A stretch of 64,000 nucleotides of DNA from Tagaea sp965279565. Its GTDB lineage: Bacteria; Pseudomonadota; Alphaproteobacteria; CACIAM-22H2. The notes beneath the pieces are model-generated. The model was not told the origin of the DNA and did not search any database. It worked only from the letters and a program-made list of their open reading frames with translations. Both the position numbers and the translations under genes were made by a program. Positions 39,101 through 45,655 of this stretch are shown here, in pieces (the stretch's first letter is position 1; the number at the start of each line of letters is the position of its first letter). The stretch spans positions 124,001-188,000 of the forward strand of contig OZ257249.1 in NCBI GenBank assembly GCA_965279565.1. Reading direction: 5' to 3'.

Positions 39101-39565
39101 ATGACCAAGCGAACCACCCCTTCCCCCGCCGCCGGAGACCGCCTCGCGCTCGACGCGCAGCTCTGCTTCGCGCTCTATTCGACGCTGCTGGGCGTCAACA
39201 AGGTCTATCGCGGCCTGCTCGCCGGCCTCGGCATCACCTATCCGCAGTATCTGGTGATGCTGGTGCTGTGGGAGCGCGACGACGTCAACGTGTCGGAGAT
39301 CTGCGAACGGCTCCATCTGGAGACGACGACGCTGACCCCGCTGCTCAAGCGGCTGGAAACGCGCGGGCTGGTCCGCCGCGCCCGCTCGGCCGACGACGAA
39401 CGCCAGGTCTTCGTGACGCTGACCAAGGAAGGCCGTGCGCTTCGCGAGAAGGCTAAGGCCGTTCCGCCCTGCGTGGGCGAAGCGATGGGCTGCACGGCCG
39501 AGGAAGCCGCCGCCCTGCGCCAGAAGCTCGTGAAACTGCGCGCGAACCTGCTGCGCGCCGCCTGA
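39101..39565 (+). CDS. ohrR: organic hydroperoxide-responsive MarR-family regulator
   Basis: The 154-residue winged-helix protein has the OhrR reactive cysteine in LDAQLCFALYS (Cys22), the following LLGVNKVYRGLLAGLGITYPQYLVMLVLWE, the recognition helix LHLETTTLTPLLKRLE and the wing RARSADDERQVFVTLT. Two further Cys near the C-terminus (Cys124 and Cys131) suggest a two-Cys type, in which Cys22 forms an inter-subunit disulfide after oxidation. It releases DNA when oxidised by organic peroxides and represses ohr. The operator lies directly upstream, and ohr follows in the same direction. Confidence 0.94.
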   Translation: MTKRTTPSPAAGDRLALDAQLCFALYSTLLGVNKVYRGLLAGLGITYPQYLVMLVLWERDDVNVSEICERLHLETTTLTPLLKRLETRGLVRRARSADDERQVFVTLTKEGRALREKAKAVPPCVGEAMGCTAEEAAALRQKLVKLRANLLRAA

Positions 39566-39605
39566 AGGAAAGCCCGCCCGCCCATGTCCATCCCGCCACG
39601 CCATA

Positions 39606-39623
39606 TATATCGTGCACGATATA
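39606..39623. promoter_or_regulatory. OhrR operator(s) in front of ohr
   Basis: TATATCGTGCACGATATA is a perfect 18-bp palindrome with the same TATATCG core as the ohrR operator. A second imperfect copy, TATAATCGC-TC-GCGATAGTATA, overlaps its right edge (39620-39641). Two adjacent sites would allow cooperative binding. Confidence 0.68.
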
Positions 39624-39699
39624 ATCGCTCGCGATAGTATAACCGGACAGGCGCCCCGGTCCCCTCCGGCGCCAACCCGAAAGAAAGAAGGAACATCCC

Positions 39700-40125
39700 A
39701 TGTCGATCGAAAAAGTCCTCTACCGCGCCAATGCAAGTGCGACCGGCGGCCGCGAAGGCCGCGGCAAGTCGTCCGACGGCAAGCTCGACCTCAAGCTCTC
39801 CACGCCCAAGGAACTCGGCGGCGGCGGCGGCGAGGGTACCAACCCCGAGCAGCTCTTCGCGGTCGGCTACAGTGCCTGCTTCCTGGGGGCGATGAAGTTC
39901 GTCGCGGGCCGCGACAAGCTGCCGATCCCGGCGGATGCGGGTGTGGCCGCCACGGTGGGCATCGGCCCGATCCCGACCGGCTTCGGCATCGAGGTCGAGC
40001 TGGCGATCAGCCTGCCCGGCATGGAGCGCAAGGCCGCCGAGACGCTGGTCGAGCGCGCGCATATCGTGTGCCCGTACTCGAACGCCACGCGCAACAACAT
40101 CGACGTGCGCCTGACGATCGCTTGA
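39700..40125 (+). CDS. ohr: organic hydroperoxide resistance thiol peroxidase
   Basis: The 141-residue Ohr/OsmC protein reduces organic and lipid hydroperoxides. It has the peroxidatic Cys60 in LFAVGYSACFLGAMKF and the resolving Cys124 in HIVCPYSNATRNNIDV. The conserved Arg in the first loop (GGREGRG) and the Glu in NPEQLFA that tune the reactive Cys are also present. The Gly-rich stretch GGGGGEGTNPEQ is typical. It follows ohrR by 130 bases that hold the operators. Confidence 0.95.
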   Translation: MSIEKVLYRANASATGGREGRGKSSDGKLDLKLSTPKELGGGGGEGTNPEQLFAVGYSACFLGAMKFVAGRDKLPIPADAGVAATVGIGPIPTGFGIEVELAISLPGMERKAAETLVERAHIVCPYSNATRNNIDVRLTIA

Positions 40126-40165
40126 CGCGACAGACGCGTGAAGCGCAGGAACGAGCGGCCGGTTG

Positions 40166-40537
40166 TCAGGTGGCGGTCGGGCGGACGGCTTTCCGCTTGG
40201 CCGCCACCGACGGGGTGGCGGCGGCTTCGCCGGCCAACCCGTCGAGGACAACGGGCGGGCGGTCCTTGAAGCGGACGACCAGGGCGAGTTCGCCGCCGAG
40301 CGTGCCCACATAGTGGCGCAGCGTCGAGAGCAGGAGATCCGATCGCTTTTCCACGCGCGACACGCTGTCCTGGCCGATCTTGAGCTTCTTGGCCACGAAT
40401 GTCTGGGTGCGTGCCCTCGCCTTGCGCAGATCCGTCAACGTCAGATGCTCGGCGACGAGTTCGGCTGCGCGCGCCTCGATCCGCCTGCGGCTATCCGCCG
40501 GCATACGGTCGAACATGGCTTTTGCCGTAACGGTCAT
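40166..40537 (-). CDS. XRE-family antitoxin-like regulator (HigA-type)
   Basis: The protein (123 residues) has a helix-turn-helix of the Cro/CI type: LTDLRKARARTQTFVAKKLKIGQDSVSRVEKRSDLLLSTLRHYVGTLGGELALVVRF (pieces: FVAKKLKIGQDSVSRVEKR and STLRHYVGTLGG). It follows a RelE-like toxin gene and overlaps its stop codon by 4 bases. This is the HigB-HigA order with toxin first. The C-terminal tail is Ala/Arg/Pro-rich. The call as antitoxin is from the family and from position. Confidence 0.85.
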   Translation of the reverse strand: MTVTAKAMFDRMPADSRRRIEARAAELVAEHLTLTDLRKARARTQTFVAKKLKIGQDSVSRVEKRSDLLLSTLRHYVGTLGGELALVVRFKDRPPVVLDGLAGEAAATPSVAAKRKAVRPTAT

Positions 40538-40926
40538 TTGCCTTTTCCCTTTCCCTTCGTCTTCGCGCGCTTCGACTTCAGTCTCGCAAGATGCGCGTCG
40601 AACCGCGAATCAGCTTTCGCGATGAGTCCCCTGTAGAACGCCCTCTGCGACGCGCCCCGCTTGTCGCCGCCGACCAGCAGGATCCCCCGACGCTCGGGGT
40701 CGAATGCGAAGGCGATGCGCCAGACGCCGCCATCGGCGTCGAAGCGCATTTCCTTCATGTTGGCGTGCTTCGAGCCCGACAGCGTATCGACCCAAGGCCG
40801 GCCGAGCATCGGGCCGAACAGCTCGAGGAACTTGACGTGCGCCATCAGTTCCTCGCGGATCGCAACCGCCAATTCCCCGACTTCGGCCGCAAACGCCTCG
40901 TCGTACTCGACCTGCCATGCTGCCAT
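40534..40926 (-). CDS. RelE-like toxin (Gp49/HigB family)
   Basis: The 130-residue protein starts MAAWQVEYDEAFAAEVGELA and contains HVKFLELFGPMLGRPWVDTL, SKHANMKEMRFDADGGVWRIAFAFDPERRGILLVGGDKRGASQRAFYRGLI. The K-E-M-R and W-R-I-x-F-x-F motifs with basic residues are those of phage Gp49-like HigB proteins, ribosome-dependent mRNA interferases. It ends in a Lys-rich tail. The ATG at 40926 is the first in the conserved region. TTGACG and CATATT, 17 bases apart on the minus strand (40956-40928), form a promoter-like pair, but the -10 touches the start codon. Confidence 0.85.
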   Translation of the reverse strand: MAAWQVEYDEAFAAEVGELAVAIREELMAHVKFLELFGPMLGRPWVDTLSGSKHANMKEMRFDADGGVWRIAFAFDPERRGILLVGGDKRGASQRAFYRGLIAKADSRFDAHLARLKSKRAKTKGKGKGK

Positions 40927-41013
40927 TAATATGACTTTCAATCCATATTGCGTCAAGTCCATCCGGTATCCGGGAAATCCGCGCGGGGCCGAAAGGAATC
41001 TGCCGAAAGGAAT

Positions 41014-41481
41014 CTATCGCACCAGTCCGCCGCCATATCTGAGTTCGAAGAGCGGCGCTCCGTTTTCCGAGATCTGCTCGGCACCATGAAAGCGCTCGAG
41101 AGATCCCTCGACGCTATTCACATACGTCAGGTTTCCGACGCCGAACGACTGCGGCCCCCGGTATGGCTTGTCGCGCGCCGCCGCCGACAGCGCTTGCCGC
41201 AGAAACGTGTAGATCGAATGCAGCTTGGCTCGATCCGAAATCTCCGGACGAGCACCGCCGCTGTAACTCATCGACCAGATGATTTTTTCGTTCTCCGATA
41301 CGGTTTCCTGCCCGACGAAGAACGCCATCCCGAAATAGATGTCCCGATAGGCATAGCGGCCGGCACGATGCTCGAGTTGCCTGGAACCGCCAAGCAATGG
41401 ATTGGCCGCGGATGCGCCATCGTCGAGGCCGGCGTAAGTCCGCCGTTTGGCTTCGATGATAAAGGTCGCCAGTTCTTGCAT
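41014..41481 (-). CDS. DUF5680 family protein
   Basis: This 155-residue protein has the DUF5680 pattern: FIIEAKRRTYAGLDDGASA, LEHRAGRYAYRDIYFGMAFFVGQETV, IWSMSYSGGARPEI, KPYRGPQSFGVGNLTYVNSVEGSLERFHGAEQI and ELRYGGGLVR. The family is common and unassigned. I start at ATG 41481 because GGCGGGA lies nine bases upstream. ATG 41490 and TTG 41499 also lie in frame. It stands alone between a toxin-antitoxin pair and a 25-residue membrane protein gene. Confidence 0.8.
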   Translation of the reverse strand: MQELATFIIEAKRRTYAGLDDGASAANPLLGGSRQLEHRAGRYAYRDIYFGMAFFVGQETVSENEKIIWSMSYSGGARPEISDRAKLHSIYTFLRQALSAAARDKPYRGPQSFGVGNLTYVNSVEGSLERFHGAEQISENGAPLFELRYGGGLVR

Positions 41482-41570
41482 TCGACTCATTCCCGCCAAA
41501 GCCAGCAGCGCACGATATTGCCGGCAATGGAAGATTGCAATCTAAAGTCTCGGACTTCGGCGACTCCCGC

Positions 41571-41648
41571 TCAGCGCCAGAACAGCAGGACGAGGATGAC
41601 CACCGGGATCGGCACGCCGAGCAGCCGGAGCGGAATCCCACGTCCCAT
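41571..41648 (-). CDS. 25-residue single-pass membrane protein
   Basis: The short frame encodes MGRGIPLRLLGVPIPVVILV, then LLFWR and a stop. One hydrophobic helix of about 17 residues, basic ends, and an LGVPIPVVIL core recall small membrane proteins found in many alphaproteobacteria. AAGGCG stands about nine bases before the ATG. It is followed by the DUF5680 gene on the same strand. It may be missed in annotation because of its length. Confidence is limited because such short frames can arise by chance. Confidence 0.55.
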   Translation of the reverse strand: MGRGIPLRLLGVPIPVVILVLLFWR

Positions 41649-41772
41649 GAGCGCATCGCCTTTGCCTGCGCCGACGAATGCGGATGCGGCGTCGGCGCGG
41701 ACAGCCTCGATATCGGGGCGACCGGGTGCGGCGGGAGAGTCGGAAATTACTCAAGGTGCAGGAAAGGACAAA

Positions 41773-41849
41773 TGGCGCGCCCGAAGAGATTCGAACTCCT
41801 AACCCTCAGATCCGTAGTCTGATGCTCTATCCAGTTGAGCTACGGGCGC
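41773..41849 (-). tRNA. tRNA-Arg (anticodon ACG)
   Basis: Minus-strand sequence starts GCGCCCGTAGCTCAACTGGA and ends CTTCGGGCGCG followed by encoded CCA. The seven-base acceptor stem GCGCCCG/CGGGCGC pairs fully. The D arm (GCTC..GAGC), anticodon stem CAGA/TCTG with loop CTACGGA (ACG at the centre) and T arm (GAGTTCGAATCTC) are intact. A34 becomes inosine in the mature tRNA, which reads CGN codons. It stands alone. The region on its 3' side carries the HigBA module and DUF5680, but no integrase or att repeat is visible. Confidence 0.97.
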
Positions 41850-42173
41850 GCATTTGTCGGACGGCAGGTAGACCTGCCGGCAACGGGCGCGGACACTAGT
41901 TGATCGACCCCGGGCACGCAAGCGTTAATGGCGCGGGCTGCCGCACCCGCGAAAGCCCCGTCCAAGCCTGTGGAAAACCGGGACGATTTCCGCCTTGTGC
42001 CGGGGGGTTGGCTTGGTTACGATCCGCCGCGTATTTCCACAACTGTCCCAAGGCCATCGCACAAGACGAGGGCTTCGGGGAAGTTGCCTCACAACCGTGC
42101 GAGTCCGATCCGGCCTGAACCTCTCCACCAAGGCCTTCCGTTGCGACCGCCTAGCCGACGATACGACAACGAC
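41850..42173. other. intergenic region with two DnaA-box-like sites
   Basis: No gene is seen in these 324 bases, although the lipoprotein frame stays open upstream to 41928 with no likely start before 42174. It contains TTTTCCACA on the minus strand (41969-41977) and ATTTCCACA on the plus strand (42033-42041), each one or two bases from the DnaA consensus TTATCCACA. Two sites are too few for an origin, and no A+T-rich unwinding region is nearby. Confidence 0.3.
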
Positions 42174-43418
42174 ATGATCGAAACGCCCGCCTCCCAGCAC
42201 CCGAATCCGCAGCGCGACAAGTCCCTGCGCCTCGCCGGCCTCGCCGCGGTCCTCGCGCTGTCGCTGTCGGGCTGCAACTTCATGTCGGAAGCGCTCTGGC
42301 CCTCGATCGGCGGCAGCCCGTCGTCGTCCTCGGCGGCACCCACGGTGCGCCAGGAAATTCCGCCGAGTGCGGCCGAGCAGCAGGCGCAGGGTTCCGGCGT
42401 CGTCGTCCCGTCGCGTTCGTCGGGCGCCATCGGCGCACCGGACACCGGCCGCCTGCCCGGCGGCCAGCAGACGCCGGTCGGCGTGCGCGCCCAGCAGATG
42501 CGCGGCGAGCTTTCGAACCTCCAGGGTGCGGTCCAGCAGCGCGCCGGCGCCATCCAGCAGATGCGCGGCGACACGGTCGGCACCGCGCAGCGCTATTTCA
42601 ATCTCGTCGCCGGCATCAATGCCCGCCTCCAGGTCGGCACCACGCCGGGCAACCCGATCCTGCAGGCCCAGTGGACGCAGGCCGCCGCCGAGCTCGACCG
42701 CCTGTCGGCCGAGATCGGCCGCCTGTCGCAGCTTTCCAGCGCCGTCGCCTCGGATGCCGCGATGGCGGCCTTCCTGCTCGACTCCACGCGCTCGGCCTAT
42801 TCGCTGTCGGGTGCCGTCGAGGACGACCATCGGGCACTCGCGTCGGTCGAGGACGAGGTGAACCGCACCGTCGTGTCGATCGACCGCCTGCTCAACGAAC
42901 TCAACGAGGATATCGGCCGCCAGTCGACTTATGCCAGCCGCGAGCGTTCGAACCTCAACGCGCTGTCGCTGGCCATCCGCAACGGCGAACTGTTCGGCTC
43001 GGGCCTCAACAACCGCGCCTTCACGAACGTGGCCCCGTCCGACGGCAGCCCGGCGATCCTGGGCGTGGCGCCCGGTGCCGCCCCGCAGGCGCAGAACCCG
43101 GCCGCCGCGGCCGCCGGCCGCCGCCCGCTGGTGGTGATCCGCTTCGACCGCGCCAACCCGGCGTATGAGCAAGCGCTCTACACCGCCGTCAGCCGCGCGC
43201 TCGAGCGTGCGCCCAACGCGAGCTTCGATCTGGTCGCCGTCGCCCCCACGCGCGGCGGACAGAGCCAGGCAGCCCTCGCCGCCACGTCGGCACGCCGCCA
43301 GGCCGAGACCGTGATGCGCAGCCTCGCCGACATGGGCCTGCCCTCGCAGCGCATGACGCTGTCGTCGACCACGTCGGGCCAGACGCAGGCCAACGAGGTC
43401 CACGTCTACGTCCGCTGA
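42174..43418 (+). CDS. envelope lipoprotein with coiled coil and OmpA-like C-terminal domain
   Basis: The 414-residue protein starts MIETPASQHPNPQRDKSLRL and has a lipoprotein signal (GLAAVLALSLSGCNF, lipobox LSGC). A Ser/Pro/Gln-rich linker follows, then a long helical section with heptads (ELSNLQGAVQQRAGAIQQM, AAAELDRLSAEIGRLSQLSS, VSIDRLLNELNEDIG). The last 100 residues (RRPLVVIRFDRANPAYEQAL to NEVHVYVR, with SARRQAETVMRSLADMGLPSQRM) resemble the OmpA peptidoglycan-binding fold. It may link the membrane to the wall. Regulation is unknown. A strong hairpin terminator lies 28 bases past the stop. Confidence 0.82.
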   Translation: MIETPASQHPNPQRDKSLRLAGLAAVLALSLSGCNFMSEALWPSIGGSPSSSSAAPTVRQEIPPSAAEQQAQGSGVVVPSRSSGAIGAPDTGRLPGGQQTPVGVRAQQMRGELSNLQGAVQQRAGAIQQMRGDTVGTAQRYFNLVAGINARLQVGTTPGNPILQAQWTQAAAELDRLSAEIGRLSQLSSAVASDAAMAAFLLDSTRSAYSLSGAVEDDHRALASVEDEVNRTVVSIDRLLNELNEDIGRQSTYASRERSNLNALSLAIRNGELFGSGLNNRAFTNVAPSDGSPAILGVAPGAAPQAQNPAAAAAGRRPLVVIRFDRANPAYEQALYTAVSRALERAPNASFDLVAVAPTRGGQSQAALAATSARRQAETVMRSLADMGLPSQRMTLSSTTSGQTQANEVHVYVR

Positions 43419-43422
43419 TCGC

Positions 43423-43956
43423 CTGCCGACGCAAGCGAACCAACCGAAAGGCCGCACCGTCTACGCGACGTGCGGCCTTTCCTTTTCCGGCAAGTCGACC
43501 GCCGCAAGCGCCATCGCGCGCACGCTCGGCGTCGAGCTGATCGCGCTCGACGCGATCAACCACGAGCGCGGCCTTCGCGGCGGCGACGGCATCCCCGACA
43601 GCGAATGGGAGAAGACCAGCGCCATCGCGATGGCGCGGCTGGCCGACGCCCTGCGCGCGGGCCGCAGTGCGGTCGTCGACGACACGTTCTCGCACCGCTT
43701 CCTGCGCGACCGCTGCCGGCGCGTGGCGCAGGAAGGCGGTGCGCGCTTCGTGCTGCTGTTCGTCGACACGCCGCTCGAAACCATCGCGGCCCGGCGTGCG
43801 GCCAATAGCGCTGCCCCTGTCCGCCACGAGGTGCGCGACGAGGTGTTCGAGCATCACCGCGCACGCTTCCAGTTTCCCGGCGAAGACGAGAGCCCGGTGC
43901 GCGTGACGTCGCCCGCCGAGTTCGACGCGTGGCTGGCAACGCAGGCCGCGTGCTAG
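43423..43956 (+). CDS. P-loop kinase (AAA/zeta-like) with no canonical start codon
   Basis: The frame encodes RTVYATCGLSFSGKSTAASA (Walker A GLSFSGKST), then LGVELIALDAINHERGL, GIPDSEWEKT, SAVVDDTFSHRFLRDRCRRVAQ, RFVLLFVDTPLETIAARRAAN and VRHEVRDEVFEHHRARFQFP. This is a full P-loop kinase of the predicted-kinase (YjaB/zeta-like) type, with an Asp-Asp-Thr Walker B-like strand and a lid Arg pair. No ATG, GTG or TTG occurs in frame between the stop at 43354-43356 and the internal ATG at 43630, which is past Walker A. CTG at 43423 is the only plausible start, with no clear ribosome site. A terminator hairpin overlaps the Walker A codons. Confidence 0.72.
   Translation: MPTQANQPKGRTVYATCGLSFSGKSTAASAIARTLGVELIALDAINHERGLRGGDGIPDSEWEKTSAIAMARLADALRAGRSAVVDDTFSHRFLRDRCRRVAQEGGARFVLLFVDTPLETIAARRAANSAAPVRHEVRDEVFEHHRARFQFPGEDESPVRVTSPAEFDAWLATQAAC
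43446..43481 (+). terminator. terminator-like hairpin of the lipoprotein gene, inside the kinase coding start
   Basis: GAAAGGCCGCAC (43446-43457) pairs perfectly with GTGCGGCCTTTC (43470-43481) across a 12-base loop and is followed by CTTTTCC. It is a good Rho-independent terminator for the lipoprotein gene, yet it lies over the codons for KGRTVYATCGLSF of the kinase. Confidence 0.72.
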
Positions 43957-44003
43957 ATTCCGGGAAGACGGCGGACCAACCGCCCGCTGACCCGGAGGAA
44001 ACG

Positions 44004-44786
44004 ATGCCGACCCTGCTTGCGCATGCGCCCCGTCTCGCCACCGCCGCCTGCCTGCTCGCCCTTGCCGCTTTCGCCCCGACGCGCGCGTCGGCCGAAACCG
44101 TGATCGTGTTCGCCGCCGGTGCCGTGAAGGCCGCGGTCGAGAGACTGGTCCCGCTCTACGACGCCGCCGGTGCCGACCGCATCGCCGCCAGCTACGACAC
44201 GGTCGGCGCATTGCGCGACCGCGCCCTTGCGGGCGAGGCCGTGCATATCGTGCTGCTCAGTACGGCCGGCCTCGCCCCGCTTGCCGAGCGCGGACGCATC
44301 GCGGCGGGGACGCGCGTCGCGGTCGGGCGCACAGGCATCGGGCTTGCCGGGGCGAAGGGCCGCGTGTCGCCGATCGACACGCCCGCGCGCTTCGCCGCCG
44401 TGCTGCGCGAGGCGAAATCGATCGGCTATGCCGATCCCGCGCGCGGCGCCACCGCCGGAACGCACTTCGCCAAGCAGCTCGCCGAACTCGGCCTCGCCGA
44501 GCCGCTCAAGGACCGGCTCAAGGTCTTCCCGTTCGGCGTGGAAGCGGTCGAGGCGGCCGGGCGCGGCGAGATCGAGATCGCCGTGAGCCAGGCGACCGAG
44601 ATCGTGGCCCATCCCGAGAAGGTCGCCTTCCTCGGCCTGTTCCCCGATCCGCACCAGCTCTGGACGCCCTACGAGGCCGCCCTGCTGGCCGACAGTGCCG
44701 CCGCGCGCCGCTGGCTCGCACTCGTCGCCAGCCCGCAGGGCAAGAACGCGTTCGCGAAGATCGGGTTCGAGACGGGGCGCGATTGA
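44004..44786 (+). CDS. ModA-like periplasmic substrate-binding protein
   Basis: The 260-residue protein has a signal peptide (AACLLALAAFAPTRASA) and the ModA/extracellular solute-binding fold: TVIVFAAGAVKAAVERLVPLYDAAG, VAVGRTGIGLAGAKG, SIGYADPARGATAGTHFAKQLAELGLAE and IEIAVSQATEIVAHPEKVAFLGLFPDPHQLWTPYEAALL. The usual oxyanion-binding serines of true ModA are not obvious (VFAAGAVKAAV rather than FAAASL), so molybdate may not be the ligand. CGGAGGAAA is the ribosome site. No permease or ATPase genes are adjacent. Confidence 0.85.
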   Translation: MPTLLAHAPRLATAACLLALAAFAPTRASAETVIVFAAGAVKAAVERLVPLYDAAGADRIAASYDTVGALRDRALAGEAVHIVLLSTAGLAPLAERGRIAAGTRVAVGRTGIGLAGAKGRVSPIDTPARFAAVLREAKSIGYADPARGATAGTHFAKQLAELGLAEPLKDRLKVFPFGVEAVEAAGRGEIEIAVSQATEIVAHPEKVAFLGLFPDPHQLWTPYEAALLADSAAARRWLALVASPQGKNAFAKIGFETGRD

Positions 44787-44810
44787 CATTCCCCTGTACC
44801 CGCTTAAGAT
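44783..44810 (+). promoter_or_regulatory. promoter of hicBA
   Basis: A perfect -35 TTGACA (44783-44788), a 16-base spacer and TAAGAT (44805-44810). It overlaps the stop codon of the ModA-like gene and lies about 60 bases before hicB. Confidence 0.55.
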
Positions 44811-44870
44811 GAAATCTGCACGCGATCGGCCGGCGACGCCAAGCCGGTTGCCCAAGGAGCGACGAGCGAA

Positions 44871-45101
44871 ATGGCCAAACAGGCGCATGTTCCCGGCCCC
44901 AAGAATCTGACCGCCAGCCTGAACCGCGACGGGCGCTGGTTCGTGGCGCAGTGCCTGGAGGTCGACGTCGCGAGCCAGGGTCGCAGCGAGAAGGCGGCGC
45001 TCGCGAATCTCGCGCAGGCGCTCGCGCTCCACTTCGCGCCGCCCGTGGCGACCTCGCTGCCGAAGATCCGCAAGGTGGCGCTGCGCTCGCGTGCCGCTTA
45101 G
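44871..45101 (+). CDS. hicB: HicB-family antitoxin
   Basis: The 76-residue protein has the HicB partial RNase-H-like fold: LTASLNRDGRWFVAQCLEVDVASQGRSEKAALANLAQALALHF. The W-F-V-A-x-C-L-E-x-D-V-A-S-x-G pattern and following helix are the HicB signature. There is no obvious C-terminal DNA-binding domain, only a short basic tail (SLPKIRKVALRSRAA). It overlaps hicA by 11 bases, so the toxin is translated by coupling. The order hicB-hicA is the reverse of the Escherichia coli K-12 arrangement. Confidence 0.88.
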   Translation: MAKQAHVPGPKNLTASLNRDGRWFVAQCLEVDVASQGRSEKAALANLAQALALHFAPPVATSLPKIRKVALRSRAA

Positions 45102-45315
45102 GAACCTTTCGTACGCCGAGGTCCGCCGCCGGCTGCTTGCACTGGGCTTCCTGGAGATCGGCCAGCGGGGCAGCCACGTCAAGTTCGGCAAGCGGACCCC
45201 GCAAGGATTGCGCACCGTCGTCGTGCCCCGGCACCGGACGATCGCGCCCGGCACATTGCGCAGCGTGCTGCGTCAGGCCGGGATATCCCTCGACGTTTTC
45301 GAAAGCGTGATCTGA
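45091..45315 (+). CDS. hicA: HicA-family mRNA interferase toxin
   Basis: This 74-residue double-stranded RNA-binding fold protein reads VRRRLLALGFLEIGQRGSHVKFG, then TPQGLRTVVVPRHRTIAPGTLRSVLRQAGISLDVF. The GSHVKF motif holds the catalytic His. The V-P-R-H and I-A-P-G-T-L-R-S-V-L-R-Q-A-G motifs are typical. The start is GTG at 45091, inside the end of hicB. An imperfect hairpin with TTTTT follows at 45322-45348. Confidence 0.9.
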   Translation: MPLRNLSYAEVRRRLLALGFLEIGQRGSHVKFGKRTPQGLRTVVVPRHRTIAPGTLRSVLRQAGISLDVFESVI

Positions 45316-45490
45316 CGGATGATCGGATGCGGGGCGAAGCCGATTTTTCTTGAAGTTGTAATTCTCAATTGCTATATAAATTCCTATCCGCCGGCGCAAG
45401 CCGTCGGTGCGCTGTTTGACAAGTGAACAGGAAGAATTGAGGCCCGTGAAACGGTTGCGCGAGCCCGGTTGCAGTAACATGCGTTGAACC

Positions 45491-45631
45491 TCAACGGGAT
45501 AAATGCGTTACCGTTGCAGGTTGCAATCCGTTTTCGCGGCCTGACTACAGAATACGCGAAAATGCGCGGCCGAAGTTACCTGCGTGCGAAATCAACGGGA
45601 TAAACAGGTTACCGTCGCCTGTCGTAACCCG
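45491..45631 (+). repeat. two imperfect 40-bp direct repeats between hicA and ggt
   Basis: Copies at 45491-45530 and 45592-45631 both start TCAACGGGATAAA and share GTTACCGT in the middle and CCG at the end. By eye 31 of 40 positions agree. Further inverted fragments (GTTGAACCTCAAC hairpin at 45483-45495, GTAAC near 45474) surround the first copy. The whole 340-base interval from 45316 to 45655 holds no gene and is A+T-rich at its start. Confidence 0.65.
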
Positions 45632-45655
45632 ATGATTTGCGGAACTCATGCGTCG

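Noticed and set aside
40928..40956. TTGACG-N17-CATATT promoter for the HigBA-type module
   Set aside because: The -10 box ends one base before the start codon, so transcription would begin inside codon 2. It is noted in the toxin entry but not listed as a promoter.
41535..41822. 95-codon plus-strand ORF ending KRFELLTLRSVV
   Set aside because: It runs through the antisense of tRNA-Arg. This ending is a well-known spurious translation of tRNA genes.
41960..42045. Chromosomal replication origin
   Set aside because: Only two degenerate DnaA-like boxes, no A+T-rich unwinding element and no dnaA/parAB/hemE context.
45491..45631. CRISPR array from the repeated TCAACGGGATAAA units
   Set aside because: There are only two imperfect copies with a 61-base interval, not identical repeats with regular spacers, and no cas genes.
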